Origin: Acinetobacter sp. ANC 4470 | Lineage (GTDB): Bacteria > Pseudomonadota > Gammaproteobacteria > Pseudomonadales > Moraxellaceae | Reading direction: 5' to 3' | NCBI RefSeq assembly: GCF_002135335.1 | Contig: NZ_NEGC01000013.1 | Coordinates: forward strand, 1-46,647 | DNA length: 46,647 nt | Part shown: positions 38,657 through 46,647 of the stretch, one piece after another | How positions within the stretch are numbered: position 1 is the first letter of the stretch | How the letters are laid out: each line of letters begins with the position of its first letter | Position numbers and translations under genes: made by a program | Notes under the pieces: generated by a model | Databases searched by the model: none | What the model was told of the DNA's origin: nothing | The model's input: the letters and a program-made list of their open reading frames with translations, nothing else

Positions 38657-38902
38657 ATACTAATAAATGCATCTCAATTTTTATAATTTTGCACAGCCAC
38701 ATTTTACATTGAGAATTTATATACATTGTGGAGGCAATTCCCCTACTTTGTTTTTGAACAAAGTAGGCAAAACCATTATTGGCTTAAGGCGATGTCCATA
38801 TTCCCCAATCCAACGGTTGCATAATTTGTGATTTTTAAAAGCCTGAATGAATTATTTCCCTAAAAAATAGCGGAAATATCGCACTACAGTATCTGTTAAA
38901 TT
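38657..38902. other. Intergenic region with a hairpin repeat
   Basis: No gene is seen. A perfect 11-bp inverted repeat, CCTACTTTGTT (38742-38752) and AACAAAGTAGG (38757-38767), is followed by no T run, so it is not a terminator. It may be a dispersed Acinetobacter hairpin repeat. The purE promoter follows. Confidence 0.4.
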
Positions 38903-38930
38903 TTGGTGAGACGAATTTTCAGTCTATAAT
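38903..38930 (+). promoter_or_regulatory. purE promoter
   Basis: TTGGTG (38903-38908), a 16-bp spacer and a perfect TATAAT (38925-38930), 78 bp before the purE start. I see no clear PurR-type operator. Confidence 0.7.
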
Positions 38931-39008
38931 AGCGAGCTTCTGATTCATGTAAAGCTTGGCTCTCGTCGAGATTTATCCTTCCTTACATTCGTTTATGGAA
39001 TATTTGCA

Positions 39009-39533
39009 ATGAATGCGGCCGCTGCACAAGACGCTCCTTTAGTTGGAATTATCATGGGTTCTCAATCTGATTGGGCAACTTTAGAACACACTGCCAATAT
39101 GCTCAAACAGCTTGGTGTCCCTTTTGAAGCTGAAGTCGTTTCTGCACATCGTACGCCTGACCGTTTATTCGAATATGCTGAAACAGCACGTGAACGTGGT
39201 ATTCAGGTGATTATTGCGGGTGCAGGTGGTGCAGCGCATTTACCGGGTATGTGTGCGGCGAAAACTGATTTACCTGTACTGGGTGTTCCTGTTAAATCGT
39301 CTATTTTAAATGGCGTCGATTCATTGCTTTCTATCGTACAAATGCCTGCGGGTATTGCGGTCGGTACATTGGCGATTGGCCCTGCTGGTGCAACCAATGC
39401 GGCAATTATGGCAGCGCAAATTTTAGGTCTGACACGTCCTGAAATTGCAAAAAATGTTGCCCAATTCCGTGATGCACAAACTGAAAAAGTGGCAAGCAAC
39501 AATATTCCAGGTCACATTCCGAGCCAAGCTTAA
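39009..39533 (+). CDS. purE: N5-carboxyaminoimidazole ribonucleotide mutase
   Basis: A 174-residue class I PurE. The active-site region [12 protein letters not shown] is followed by [13 protein letters not shown] with the catalytic His and by [13 protein letters not shown]. It converts N5-CAIR to CAIR in purine synthesis, using the product of PurK, encoded 15 bp downstream. The ribosome site is weak (GGA nine bases before ATG). Confidence 0.96.
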   Translation: MNAAAAQDAPLVGIIMGSQSDWATLEHTANMLKQLGVPFEAEVVSAHRTPDRLFEYAETARERGIQVIIAGAGGAAHLPGMCAAKTDLPVLGVPVKSSILNGVDSLLSIVQMPAGIAVGTLAIGPAGATNAAIMAAQILGLTRPEIAKNVAQFRDAQTEKVASNNIPGHIPSQA

Positions 39534-39548
39534 AACGGGACACACGTT

Positions 39549-40670
39549 ATGGATAAAACCATCGGTATTTTTGGTGGTGGTCAACTCGGCCGTATGATGG
39601 CGCAAGCTGCGCTACCACTGAATATTCAATGTACTTTCTTTGAAGCAAGCACAGATTGTCCATCGGCTGTATTGGGTCAAGTGATTTCAAGCAAAGCTGA
39701 AAATGGTTTACAGGATTTCATCAACAGTGCGGATGTATTCAGCTTAGAGTTTGAAAATACACCCTTGGCTGATGTTGATGTATTGATCAAGAACAAAGAT
39801 TTACATCCACCTCGTCAAGCTTTAGCCATTGCACAACATCGCTTGTCAGAAAAAGCCTTGTTTGATGAATTAGATATTCCTGTTGCACCTTATAATGCCG
39901 TGGATTCATTAGACAGCTTGCAACAAGCGGTTGCTGAGCTGGGTTTGCCGATTGTGCTTAAAACCACCACCGGTGGTTATGATGGTAAAGGTCAATTTGT
40001 CCTTCGTTCGGCAGATCAAATTGAACAAGCTTGGGCGGAATTGGGCCCAGCGGGTTCATTGATTGCAGAAAGCTTTGTGACGTTCTCACGCGAAGTGTCG
40101 ATTATTGCGGTGCGTGGTCAGAATGGTGATGTGAAAACTTGGCCATTGGCTGAAAATCACCATCACAATGGTATTTTGTCACATTCGATTGTTCCTGCAC
40201 CCAACAGCGCTGATTTACAGTCTGTGGCGCAGGATTACATCACTCGCCTACTGAATCATTTGAATTATGTGGGCGTGTTGACGCTGGAATTGTTTGTCAC
40301 TGACAAAGGCTTATATGCTAATGAGATGGCACCACGGGTGCATAACTCAGGTCACTGGTCTATTGAAGGCGCGATCTGCTCGCAATTTGAAAATCATATT
40401 CGCGCCGTTGCGGGTCTACCCCTTGGTTCAACGGAAGTGGTTCGCCCGACCGTGATGATCAATATTATTGGCAAGCATCCAAAGTCTGAAGATGTATTGG
40501 CGCTCAATGGCGCACATTTACATCTGTATAATAAGACTGAACGTGAAGGTCGTAAGATTGGTCACATCACGTTAATGCCAAATGACAGTGCTGAATTAAC
40601 GACTTTATGTCGTCAATTGGCGAAAATTTTGCCAGAGCCATTGGCACTTACTCAAGATATGAACATTTAA
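39549..40670 (+). CDS. purK: N5-carboxyaminoimidazole ribonucleotide synthase
   Basis: A 373-residue ATP-grasp enzyme. It has the N-terminal GIFGGGQLGRMM Rossmann start, the ATP-grasp loop TTTGGYDGKGQFV (about 138-150) and NEMAPRVHNSGHW with metal ligands. It makes N5-CAIR from AIR, bicarbonate and ATP. It is cotranscribed with purE and ends with a terminator. Confidence 0.96.
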   Translation: MDKTIGIFGGGQLGRMMAQAALPLNIQCTFFEASTDCPSAVLGQVISSKAENGLQDFINSADVFSLEFENTPLADVDVLIKNKDLHPPRQALAIAQHRLSEKALFDELDIPVAPYNAVDSLDSLQQAVAELGLPIVLKTTTGGYDGKGQFVLRSADQIEQAWAELGPAGSLIAESFVTFSREVSIIAVRGQNGDVKTWPLAENHHHNGILSHSIVPAPNSADLQSVAQDYITRLLNHLNYVGVLTLELFVTDKGLYANEMAPRVHNSGHWSIEGAICSQFENHIRAVAGLPLGSTEVVRPTVMINIIGKHPKSEDVLALNGAHLHLYNKTEREGRKIGHITLMPNDSAELTTLCRQLAKILPEPLALTQDMNI

Positions 40671-40686
40671 TCCTGCGATTGAATGG

Positions 40687-40720
40687 AAAAAAAGCGGTCA
40701 TGCCAATGAGCGCTTTTTTT
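40687..40720 (+). terminator. Intrinsic terminator of purEK
   Basis: AAAAAAAGCG with TCAT pairs with ATGA and CGCTTTTTTT (one G-G mismatch), ending in seven T. A second short hairpin with ATGCC/GGCAT arms follows at 40721-40739. Confidence 0.75.
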
Positions 40721-40896
40721 ATGCCTGAAGTTCGGGCATGATTGCGCCTCTTTTGAGTTAGTACACCATTTATCGGAACAAAATAAAAATAACAGCATGT
40801 CATTGACACAATATTTTATAAATATCCTGCATAAAAAACCAACACATGAACAGCATGCTGTATTCAAGGTTTGTTGTGGTAGAACAGCGCAGAATT

Positions 40897-41315
40897 TTTA
40901 AATTCAAAAGATAAAAATAAATTTAAAATGATCTGAATTTAAATTCAAAAGTCATGATTTTGAATTTAAAAATATGAATTCAATGTGATCTTTTTATTAT
41001 GAATTTAAACTTTAAATTTAAAAATTAGGCTTTGAATTTAAAGTTTAATGTGCGTAAAAACCCATAACATATAAATAAATCAACTTATCCATGATGTATT
41101 TGAATTTAAAAAGTCTGTTTTAAATTTAAAACCACAAATTTGAATTCATATTTGGGCTGATTTTGAATTTAAACTTTTAAAAAGTAGGTGTTGTGGATAA
41201 CTTTTTAAATTTAAATGGTGGGTATGAATTTAAAGTAAAACAATGAATTTAAATTTACGATTTGATTCAGAAGTTATGCATTGATGGTGGTATGGTAAAA
41301 ACATAATTTAAATTC
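40897..41315. repeat. Dense array of RAATTTAAA motifs with a DnaA box
   Basis: About 14 copies of GAATTTAAA or AAATTTAAA (either strand): starts at 40897, 40919, 40935 (12-bp palindrome), 40962, 41001, 41014, 41034, 41102, 41122, 41165, 41207, 41226, 41245 and 41307. Several gaps are close to 20 bp (41014-41034, 41102-41122, 41207-41226-41245). A perfect DnaA box TGTGGATAA lies at 41192-41200 and a weak one at 41085-41093. This fills the purK-mltB gap; no gene is seen. Confidence 0.85.
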
Positions 41316-41334
41316 AAATACCATTAGGGATACT

Positions 41335-42618
41335 ATGCGTCGCTTAGCTTTCGTTTTAGGTTCAGTTTTTTTAGCCGTGACTCAAGCCAAGGCTGAGTTG
41401 ATTATTAATGGTCAAAGTATTTCTTCTTCGCCATCCAGCTTTAATGCCGCATCTGCACCACAAAATAATTTTCAGCAATGTCTTACTAATTTACGTTCTC
41501 AAGCAATTAGTTCGGGTGTGGCGGGCTTGACCTATGATCGTTATACGCAAAATTTAGCTCCAGATTATTCTGTGATTGAAAAACTGAACTACCAACCTGA
41601 ATTTTCTACGCCTATTTGGGATTATTTATCAGGTTTGGTGGATGAAGAACGGGTGCAGCTGGGGCGGCAAAAATTGGCACAACATCGCGAGGTGTTAAAT
41701 CGCGTCGCAGCCACCTATGGCGTACCTGCTGAAACAGTGGTGGCAGTTTGGGGTGTGGAAAGTAATTTTGGTAATATTTCGGGCAGTTATCCTTTATTAC
41801 AAGCTTTAGGAACTTTGAGTTGTGAAGGTCGTCGTCAAAGTTTTTTCCGCGGTGAGTTTTTTACCACGATGCGAATTTTACAACGTGGTGATTTAACTGA
41901 GCAGCAAATGAAAGGTTCGTGGGCAGGTGCATTTGGTCATACTCAATTTATGCCTTCAACCTATGAAGAGCTAGCCGTTGATTTTGATGGGGATGGTCGT
42001 CGTGATTTGGTTTCGAGTACTTCTGATGCCTTAGCTTCTACTGCAAATTTCTTAAAAAAACGTGGTTGGCAGACGGGTATGCCTTGGGGTTTTGAGGTGA
42101 GTATTCCAAAAGATATATCGATTGGTGGAGAAAGTCGTCGCAATAAAAAATCTTTAAGTAGCTGGATGAGTCGTGGCGTGGTTCGTGCGGATGGGAGTGC
42201 TTTAATTCAAGGCAATTTATCGACCAGTAGTGCCGCTGGACTGATGGCACCTGCTGGCGCGAATGGTCCGGTATTTTTAGTCTTTAAAAATTTCGATGCT
42301 ATATATAGTTATAACGCTGCGGAAAGTTATGCTTTGGCTATTGCGCATTTGTCTGATCGCTTACAAGGCAAAGGTGGTTTGAGTAAAGCTTGGCCGACCG
42401 ATGATGCAGGTACTTCACGTGCAGAGCGTCGTGAGATTCAGCAGTTTTTGCTCAATAAAGACTATGACATTGGCACAGTTGATGGATTAATTGGAGATAA
42501 AAGTCGTCAAGCGATTCGTCAGGAGCAAATTCGTTTGGGTTTAAGCCCAACAGGTCGAGCTGGACAACAGGTTTTGCACGCTTTTCGTAATGAAAATGCC
42601 AAAAAAATGATGAAATAG
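41335..42618 (+). CDS. Lytic murein transglycosylase, MltB-like, with peptidoglycan-binding domain
   Basis: A 427-residue exported protein with a signal peptide (1-20, ending AKA) and no lipobox, unlike E. coli MltB. The SLT domain covers about 45-345 with catalytic Glu142 in VWGVESNFG and a GAFGHTQFMPSTY block. A peptidoglycan-binding domain of about 60 residues (QQFLLNKDYDIGTVDG onward) closes the protein. It cleaves glycan strands to 1,6-anhydro-MurNAc, which the next gene product AnmK recycles. AGGGA is five bases before the ATG, directly after the RAATTTAAA array. Confidence 0.92.
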   Translation: MRRLAFVLGSVFLAVTQAKAELIINGQSISSSPSSFNAASAPQNNFQQCLTNLRSQAISSGVAGLTYDRYTQNLAPDYSVIEKLNYQPEFSTPIWDYLSGLVDEERVQLGRQKLAQHREVLNRVAATYGVPAETVVAVWGVESNFGNISGSYPLLQALGTLSCEGRRQSFFRGEFFTTMRILQRGDLTEQQMKGSWAGAFGHTQFMPSTYEELAVDFDGDGRRDLVSSTSDALASTANFLKKRGWQTGMPWGFEVSIPKDISIGGESRRNKKSLSSWMSRGVVRADGSALIQGNLSTSSAAGLMAPAGANGPVFLVFKNFDAIYSYNAAESYALAIAHLSDRLQGKGGLSKAWPTDDAGTSRAERREIQQFLLNKDYDIGTVDGLIGDKSRQAIRQEQIRLGLSPTGRAGQQVLHAFRNENAKKMMK

Positions 42619-42632
42619 AAGGTGTTTTCTTG

Positions 42633-42671
42633 AACTAAAAAAAGTCTGTATAAAGCAGACTTTTTTTAGTT
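42633..42671. terminator. Bidirectional terminator between the transglycosylase gene and anmK
   Basis: AACTAAAAAAAGTCTG (42633-42648) and CAGACTTTTTTTAGTT (42656-42671) form a perfect 16-bp stem with a seven-base loop. Confidence 0.85.
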
Positions 42672-42684
42672 TTTGAATTTGTCG

Positions 42685-43812
42685 TTATACCGCAGTAATA
42701 CTACCTAAAATTCGATAGCCTGCTGCACCCGTGACCGCAGGTAAGTTACCACTTTGTTGAGTGATAAAGCGCATCGCGAGCCAAGCAAAAGCAGTCGCTT
42801 CCACCCATGTCGGAGCTAAACCAATGGCAGATGTGGTTTGCACAGACCAATTATGTTTACGTAACCGCCAACGCAGTTGTTCAAGTAAATGTGAGTTATA
42901 AGCCCCGCCACCACAGACATAGACTTCACCTGTATCCATTTTTGAGCGGTAAATGGCTTTTTTAATTGCACGTGTGGTTAGTTTTAATAGTGTTGCCTGA
43001 ACATTTTCAGGAGTATCTTCTAGTTCGTTATATTCAAGATCATTGTGCCAGTCGGCAATTTGTTCATCCAACCATTCAAGGTTGAAATCTTCGCGACCTG
43101 TGCTTTTTGGGGGTTCTTTAGAAAAATATTCGTGTGCTTGTAAACGGTCAAGCAAGCTGCGAATGGGTTGACCGTAGGCTGCCCAATTGCCATTTTCATC
43201 ATAGGGTTGCCCCGTATAACGATGGCACCAAGCATCCATCAAAATGTTCGCGGGACCAGTATCAAAACCAAATACACCATCTGGGTTGCCTGCTGGTAAT
43301 AGACTGACATTGGCAATGCCGCCTAAATTTAAAATGACACGGTGAATACTGGAATGTTGAAATAAGGCTTGATGAAATGCAGGTACCAAAGGTGCGCCTT
43401 GACCACCAGCCGCCATATCACGACGTCGAAAATCTGAAATCACTGCAATTTGCGTCATTTCAGTAATGATATTGGGGTCGCCAATTTGCAAAGTAAAACC
43501 ATGTTCAGGACGGTGACGAATGGTTTGTCCATGTGAGCCAATGGCTTTAATTTGGTTGCGATCTAAATGGTTCTTTTCAATCAGCTCATTAATGCCACGA
43601 CCAATCATTTGAGCCAAAGCAACATCGGCTTTGCCCATGCGATCAATTTCATTGTCATTTGGTAAAGTCAGTGCCATCAGCTCATCACGTAGGTCTGGAT
43701 CAAATGGCAAGGTCAGGGTGGCATGAAGCTGCAAAGGATCAAATGAAGCAGCAACGATGTCAACGCCATCCATGCTAGTGCCAGTCATTACCCCAATATA
43801 GATCGCTGTCAT
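42685..43812 (-). CDS. anmK: Anhydro-N-acetylmuramic acid kinase
   Basis: A 375-residue sugar kinase from ATG 43812, giving MTAIYIGVMTGTSMDGVDIV, the standard AnmK start; the longer frame to 43899 overlaps the tyrS start. The ATP site GTSMDGVD is at about 10-17, with VILNLGGIANVS and FDTGPANILMDAW in the ASKHA fold. It phosphorylates 1,6-anhydro-MurNAc released by lytic transglycosylases. It converges with the transglycosylase gene and diverges from tyrS. The ribosome site is weak. Confidence 0.94.
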   Translation of the reverse strand: MTAIYIGVMTGTSMDGVDIVAASFDPLQLHATLTLPFDPDLRDELMALTLPNDNEIDRMGKADVALAQMIGRGINELIEKNHLDRNQIKAIGSHGQTIRHRPEHGFTLQIGDPNIITEMTQIAVISDFRRRDMAAGGQGAPLVPAFHQALFQHSSIHRVILNLGGIANVSLLPAGNPDGVFGFDTGPANILMDAWCHRYTGQPYDENGNWAAYGQPIRSLLDRLQAHEYFSKEPPKSTGREDFNLEWLDEQIADWHNDLEYNELEDTPENVQATLLKLTTRAIKKAIYRSKMDTGEVYVCGGGAYNSHLLEQLRWRLRKHNWSVQTTSAIGLAPTWVEATAFAWLAMRFITQQSGNLPAVTGAAGYRILGSITAV

Positions 43813-43892
43813 GATGATAGTTAAGCCTGCATTGTGCTGAAAAAGTGTTAGTATATCGCACAAATTGTATAACAGATGTATTGGGTTTTGTG

Positions 43893-45107
43893 ATGTCAAA
43901 TTTCCTGCCGGCTGAAGAACAACTTGCCCTCATTCAACGAGGCACTCATGAAATTATTTCTGAAGAGGATCTGTTAAAGAAACTTAAAGAAAATCGTCCC
44001 TTAAAAATTAAAGCAGGCTTTGATCCAACAGCACCTGACCTACATTTGGGTCACACTGTATTGATTAATAAGCTCAAAGTGTTTCAAGATTTGGGACATG
44101 AAGTGACTTTCCTGATTGGTGATTACACCGCCATGATTGGTGATCCAACAGGTAAAAGTGCAACGCGTCCACCTTTGTCACGTGAACAAGTGTTGGAAAA
44201 TGCCAGAACCTATCAAGAACAAGTCTTTAAAATTCTTGATCCAAATAAAACCAAAGTGCGTTTTAACTCTGAATGGTTTGCGACAAAAACGGCTGCTGAT
44301 CTTATTCAATTGGCTTCACAGCAAACGGTTGCTCGTATGCTTGAGCGTGATGACTTTACCAAGCGTTATAACAACCATCAACCGATTGCAATTCATGAAT
44401 TCTTGTACCCTTTGGTTCAAGGTTATGACTCAATTGCACTAGAAGCTGACGTAGAGCTGGGTGGTACAGACCAAACCTTTAACTTATTGATGGGGCGTAC
44501 GCTGCAAGGTCGTTATGATCAAGAAGCACAAGTCTGTATTACTGTGCCTATTCTTGAAGGTTTAGATGGCGTTAATAAGATGTCTAAATCTTTGGGCAAC
44601 TATATTGGTGTATTTGATGCACCAGGTGCGATGTACCAAAAAGTACTTTCAATGCCAGATAGTTTGATTGAACGCTATTTCGATCTTTTAAGTTTCAAAT
44701 CACTCGATGAAATTGCCGTGTTATTGAAGGATTTAGCCGAAGGTCGTAATCCTCAAGAGGTGAAAAAAATTCTTGCACTTGAGTTAGTTGAGCGTTTTCA
44801 TGGTGCAGAGGCTGCTGCCAATGCGCATAAAGGTGCGGGGAACATCATTACCGAAGGTGAATTGCCTGAAGGTACACCTGAAGTCACGATTTCTCGTGCT
44901 GAATTTGGTGGTGAAATGTTTATTGCTTCTATTGTGCGTGCAGCGGGTTTAACCAAAAATGCAGCACAAGCCAAAGATGCAGTTGCGCGTGGCGCAGTGA
45001 AAGTCGACTGGGCAGTGGTTGATGTTAATTTTTCTATTACTGAGAACAAAACTTATATTATTCAAGCGGGTAAGAAGGCGATAGCTAAAGTTACATTTGT
45101 TGACTAA
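43893..45107 (+). CDS. tyrS: Tyrosyl-tRNA synthetase
   Basis: A 404-residue class I synthetase from ATG 43893. The HIGH-type motif HLGH is at 51-54 and KMSKS at 229-233. The tyrosine-binding region includes [23 protein letters not shown]-terminal S4-like domain starts near 340 ([20 protein letters not shown]). This is the TyrZ/long type found in many proteobacteria. It is divergent from anmK with an 80-bp shared promoter region. Confidence 0.96.
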   Translation: MSNFLPAEEQLALIQRGTHEIISEEDLLKKLKENRPLKIKAGFDPTAPDLHLGHTVLINKLKVFQDLGHEVTFLIGDYTAMIGDPTGKSATRPPLSREQVLENARTYQEQVFKILDPNKTKVRFNSEWFATKTAADLIQLASQQTVARMLERDDFTKRYNNHQPIAIHEFLYPLVQGYDSIALEADVELGGTDQTFNLLMGRTLQGRYDQEAQVCITVPILEGLDGVNKMSKSLGNYIGVFDAPGAMYQKVLSMPDSLIERYFDLLSFKSLDEIAVLLKDLAEGRNPQEVKKILALELVERFHGAEAAANAHKGAGNIITEGELPEGTPEVTISRAEFGGEMFIASIVRAAGLTKNAAQAKDAVARGAVKVDWAVVDVNFSITENKTYIIQAGKKAIAKVTFVD

Positions 45108-45131
45108 ATCATCGTCCTTCCATTGAAATAA

Positions 45132-45157
45132 AGGCAGGCTTCGGTCTGCTTTTTATT
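45132..45157 (+). terminator. Intrinsic terminator of tyrS
   Basis: AGGCAGGC-TTCG-GTCTGCTT (two G-U pairs, UUCG loop) followed by TTTATTT, 25 bp after the stop. Confidence 0.75.
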
Positions 45158-46341
45158 TATCAGGCTCTTAATAAGTTATATAGATAAGTTAATTCAAAAA
45201 AACCCCATAAAAACAAGAGTTAAATTTTTCCATTCTTATTGCATTTCTATATGCTTATGTATAAGATTTATTCATCTAGGCGTTGTATAGAGAACATGTT
45301 TAGAGGGTAAGTTTATAAAAATATTAACAATTTTAAGTCTCCTTGAGGGGCTTTATTTTAACGATATATCTAGATAACTATAATAATGACATCATGGATC
45401 TAATAATGATCTAACTCCAAGGGAGAGATTTTGGGAGAGATCTCTTTCTTTTTTTCTATCTAAAATTTGATGAAGTCTAATTTAAGCAAATCTTTTCTGT
45501 TCAAAATAATAAAAAATCCAATGGTATTCGCTTTTACTCAATGTGCTTATTGAATGGGGTGAAATTCCAGTTTACAAAATTGAATATTAGATAAAATCAT
45601 TTTGATTAAGATGCTGACACATTGTGCAGAGAAATATCTCTTTCGCCAACATCAATAATATTGTTTAGACATAAATGAAATTAACTTTATTCTCCTCTGC
45701 AAAATATACATTTAACTCACCAATTTGAGCGCGATCAATTCCCGAAAGAATTTTATTTTTAAAGCGTGATGCAGATAGATTGTCATTGTGGTCTCCAATT
45801 CAGAGTGGTAATGATTGAAGTGCAGCTCCAGCATTGAACATAATTTAAAGTATATAGAAGCTAAAATTTTGGTTGCACTGCAATATTGTTTGCAATGTGC
45901 ATCAGTGAATTAAAAAAAATTAATAGGCAATAAATGCAGAGATATTTTAACAATCAGATATTACGGTGACATTTCTTTTGTTTTCTCTCATATTGTTATG
46001 GTGACGTCAATATATAAAACATATCGTTTACTAGCACAGCTAGGGATGAGCGGTAATAAGGAGTGCTTTTAGCAGTGCTGTAATATTTGTGTGATGTTGA
46101 AGCGTAATAGATTTAACATCGAGCCAGCCTTATTTCTTAATTCAAATAAAAGCGACTTCTATATGCGTTTTATACGATGTCTAAAGCTTGGAAAGGCTTT
46201 AATTACAGGTGTGTTGAAAATTAATTTTAATAAAAAAGAGTTTTTTATGCTTGAAACGTCTAAAAAATAGCTAGAAAAACAGTTTTTTTGCAGTTTTTGC
46301 TGAAAAAAAAGACATGCGTGAAGAATAAGTGATTTTAGGGG
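45158..46341. other. 1.2-kb non-coding stretch before the right rrn operon
   Basis: No intact gene is seen. The stretch holds the decayed fragment at 45665-45841 and a terminator-like stem (AGAGAT/ATCTCT plus T run, about 45424-45456, plus strand) with no gene before it. Long AT-rich tracts near 46220-46300 are a probable UP-type region for the rrn promoter. Confidence 0.55.
45665..45841 (-). pseudogene. Decayed gene fragment, possibly a beta/gamma-crystallin-like domain
   Basis: On the minus strand a 59-codon frame reads MFNAGAALQSLPL, a TGA stop at 45800-45802, then IGDHNDNLSASRFKNKIL... ending NKVNFIYV and a stop. The TGA sits where a Trp would fit. The NDNLSA stretch resembles the (N/D)(N/D)xx(S/T)S calcium motif of crystallin domains, with the last residue changed. 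Upstream, another frame (FTDAHCKQYC..., from about 45908) may be the earlier part after a frameshift. The identity is uncertain. Confidence 0.35.
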
Positions 46342-46369
46342 TTGCACAAGACAATAAACTGTATAGAAT
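46342..46369 (+). promoter_or_regulatory. Right rrn operon promoter
   Basis: TTGCAC (46342-46347) and TAGAAT (46364-46369) are 16 bp apart, with AT-rich sequence upstream. It differs from the left promoter, although the transcribed leaders are identical. Confidence 0.7.
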
Positions 46370-46375
46370 ACGCAG

Positions 46376-46647
46376 CATCCCGACGAGATAGACGGAAACG
46401 AACGAAGCACGAAGTGCTAAGTTGTTGAGTTTATTGAGTTGAGCGACTTAATTACTGACGAAGTATTAAGAAGATCATTAAGAGATTATGAAGAACAACT
46501 TGTGTGGATTTTTACTGATTGATTGATCGAAATTATTTTCATTGATTGATGGTAGAAATTACTCGAAGTTTATTTGAGAAATATTTGTCAGAAAATTGAT
46601 GAGCCAAGATTGGTGCCCTTTAAGGCACTAAGCAATATTAAACTGAA
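46376..46647. repeat. Right arm of the 272-bp inverted repeat (rrn leader)
   Basis: Exact reverse complement of 100-371; the match starts six bases after the -10 box and continues to the window end. It is the transcribed leader of an rrn operon pointing right, away from oriC. Confidence 0.95.
46640..46647 (+). rRNA. 16S rRNA, first bases (partial), right rrn operon
   Basis: The last bases AAACTGAA are the start of 16S, by comparison with the left operon. The rest is outside the window. Confidence 0.8.

Noticed and set aside
43330..43345. AAATTTAAA in anmK
   Set aside because: Single copy within codons for a conserved LNLGG segment, not part of a cluster.
44176..44191. parS-like sequence in tyrS (TTTGTCACGTGAACAA)
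   Set aside because: Only about 12 of 16 positions match; likely chance in coding sequence.
46159..46410. Open frame on the minus strand upstream of the right rrn operon
   Set aside because: Covers the rrn promoter and leader, low-complexity hydrophobic translation, no ribosome site.

Overview
The window is a 46.6-kb chromosomal segment around the replication origin of an Acinetobacter-type gammaproteobacterium (Moraxellaceae). The evidence is the AT-rich sequence, the 16S rRNA 5' end, the order gyrB-recF-dnaN-dnaA-oriC-rpmH-rnpA-yidD-yidC-mnmE, and a tandem family of AdeT-like periplasmic proteins typical of Acinetobacter. Both ends are the same sequence in opposite orientation: the leader and start of an rRNA operon. 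The block is therefore an origin segment flanked by two divergent rrn operons that point away from oriC.

Left arm (1-21820): ppiA, an acetoacetate-decarboxylase-like protein, an HSL-type hydrolase, a small basic lipoprotein, grpE and dnaK (each with a visible heat-shock-type promoter; dnaJ is not adjacent), a predicted matrixin-like metalloprotease, a small unknown protein, erpA, three tandem AdeT-like genes, a yheS-type ABC-F ATPase, an NTF2-like protein, then gyrB, recF, dnaN and dnaA. The origin (21821-22477) holds four perfect TTATCCACA DnaA boxes, about four near matches and several TTTAAATTTAAA-type palindromes.

Right arm (22478-46647): rpmH-rnpA-yidD-yidC-mnmE, an MFS exporter, a dmeR/dmeF-type nickel/cobalt sensor and exporter with a clear operator, a DsbC-like protein, a GlsB/YeaQ membrane protein, purine salvage genes hpt and guaD, a nucleotidyltransferase-like protein, a TerC/Alx exporter under a manganese (yybP-ykoY) riboswitch, sotB, a small GNAT protein, mpl, a DUF486 protein, purE-purK, a lytic transglycosylase, anmK and tyrS. 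A 1.27-kb non-coding stretch with a decayed gene fragment follows before the right rrn promoter.

Three features stand out beyond the genes. (1) Three parS-like ParB sites lie at 1.9, 18.7 and 29.3 kb; the first is also the stem of a bidirectional terminator and the second is inside recF. (2) A 9-bp motif, RAATTTAAA, is clustered in three intergenic regions only: oriC, a site 7 kb to its left, and a dense array 19 kb to its right with frequent spacing of about 20 bp. All three clusters contain perfect DnaA boxes. (3) Several cis-regulatory RNA or DNA elements are readable directly: the Mn riboswitch with its terminator, a terminator placed just before the hpt ribosome-binding site, the DmeR-type operator, and a palindrome inside the rpmH promoter. 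I found no insertion sequence, prophage, CRISPR array or tRNA gene.
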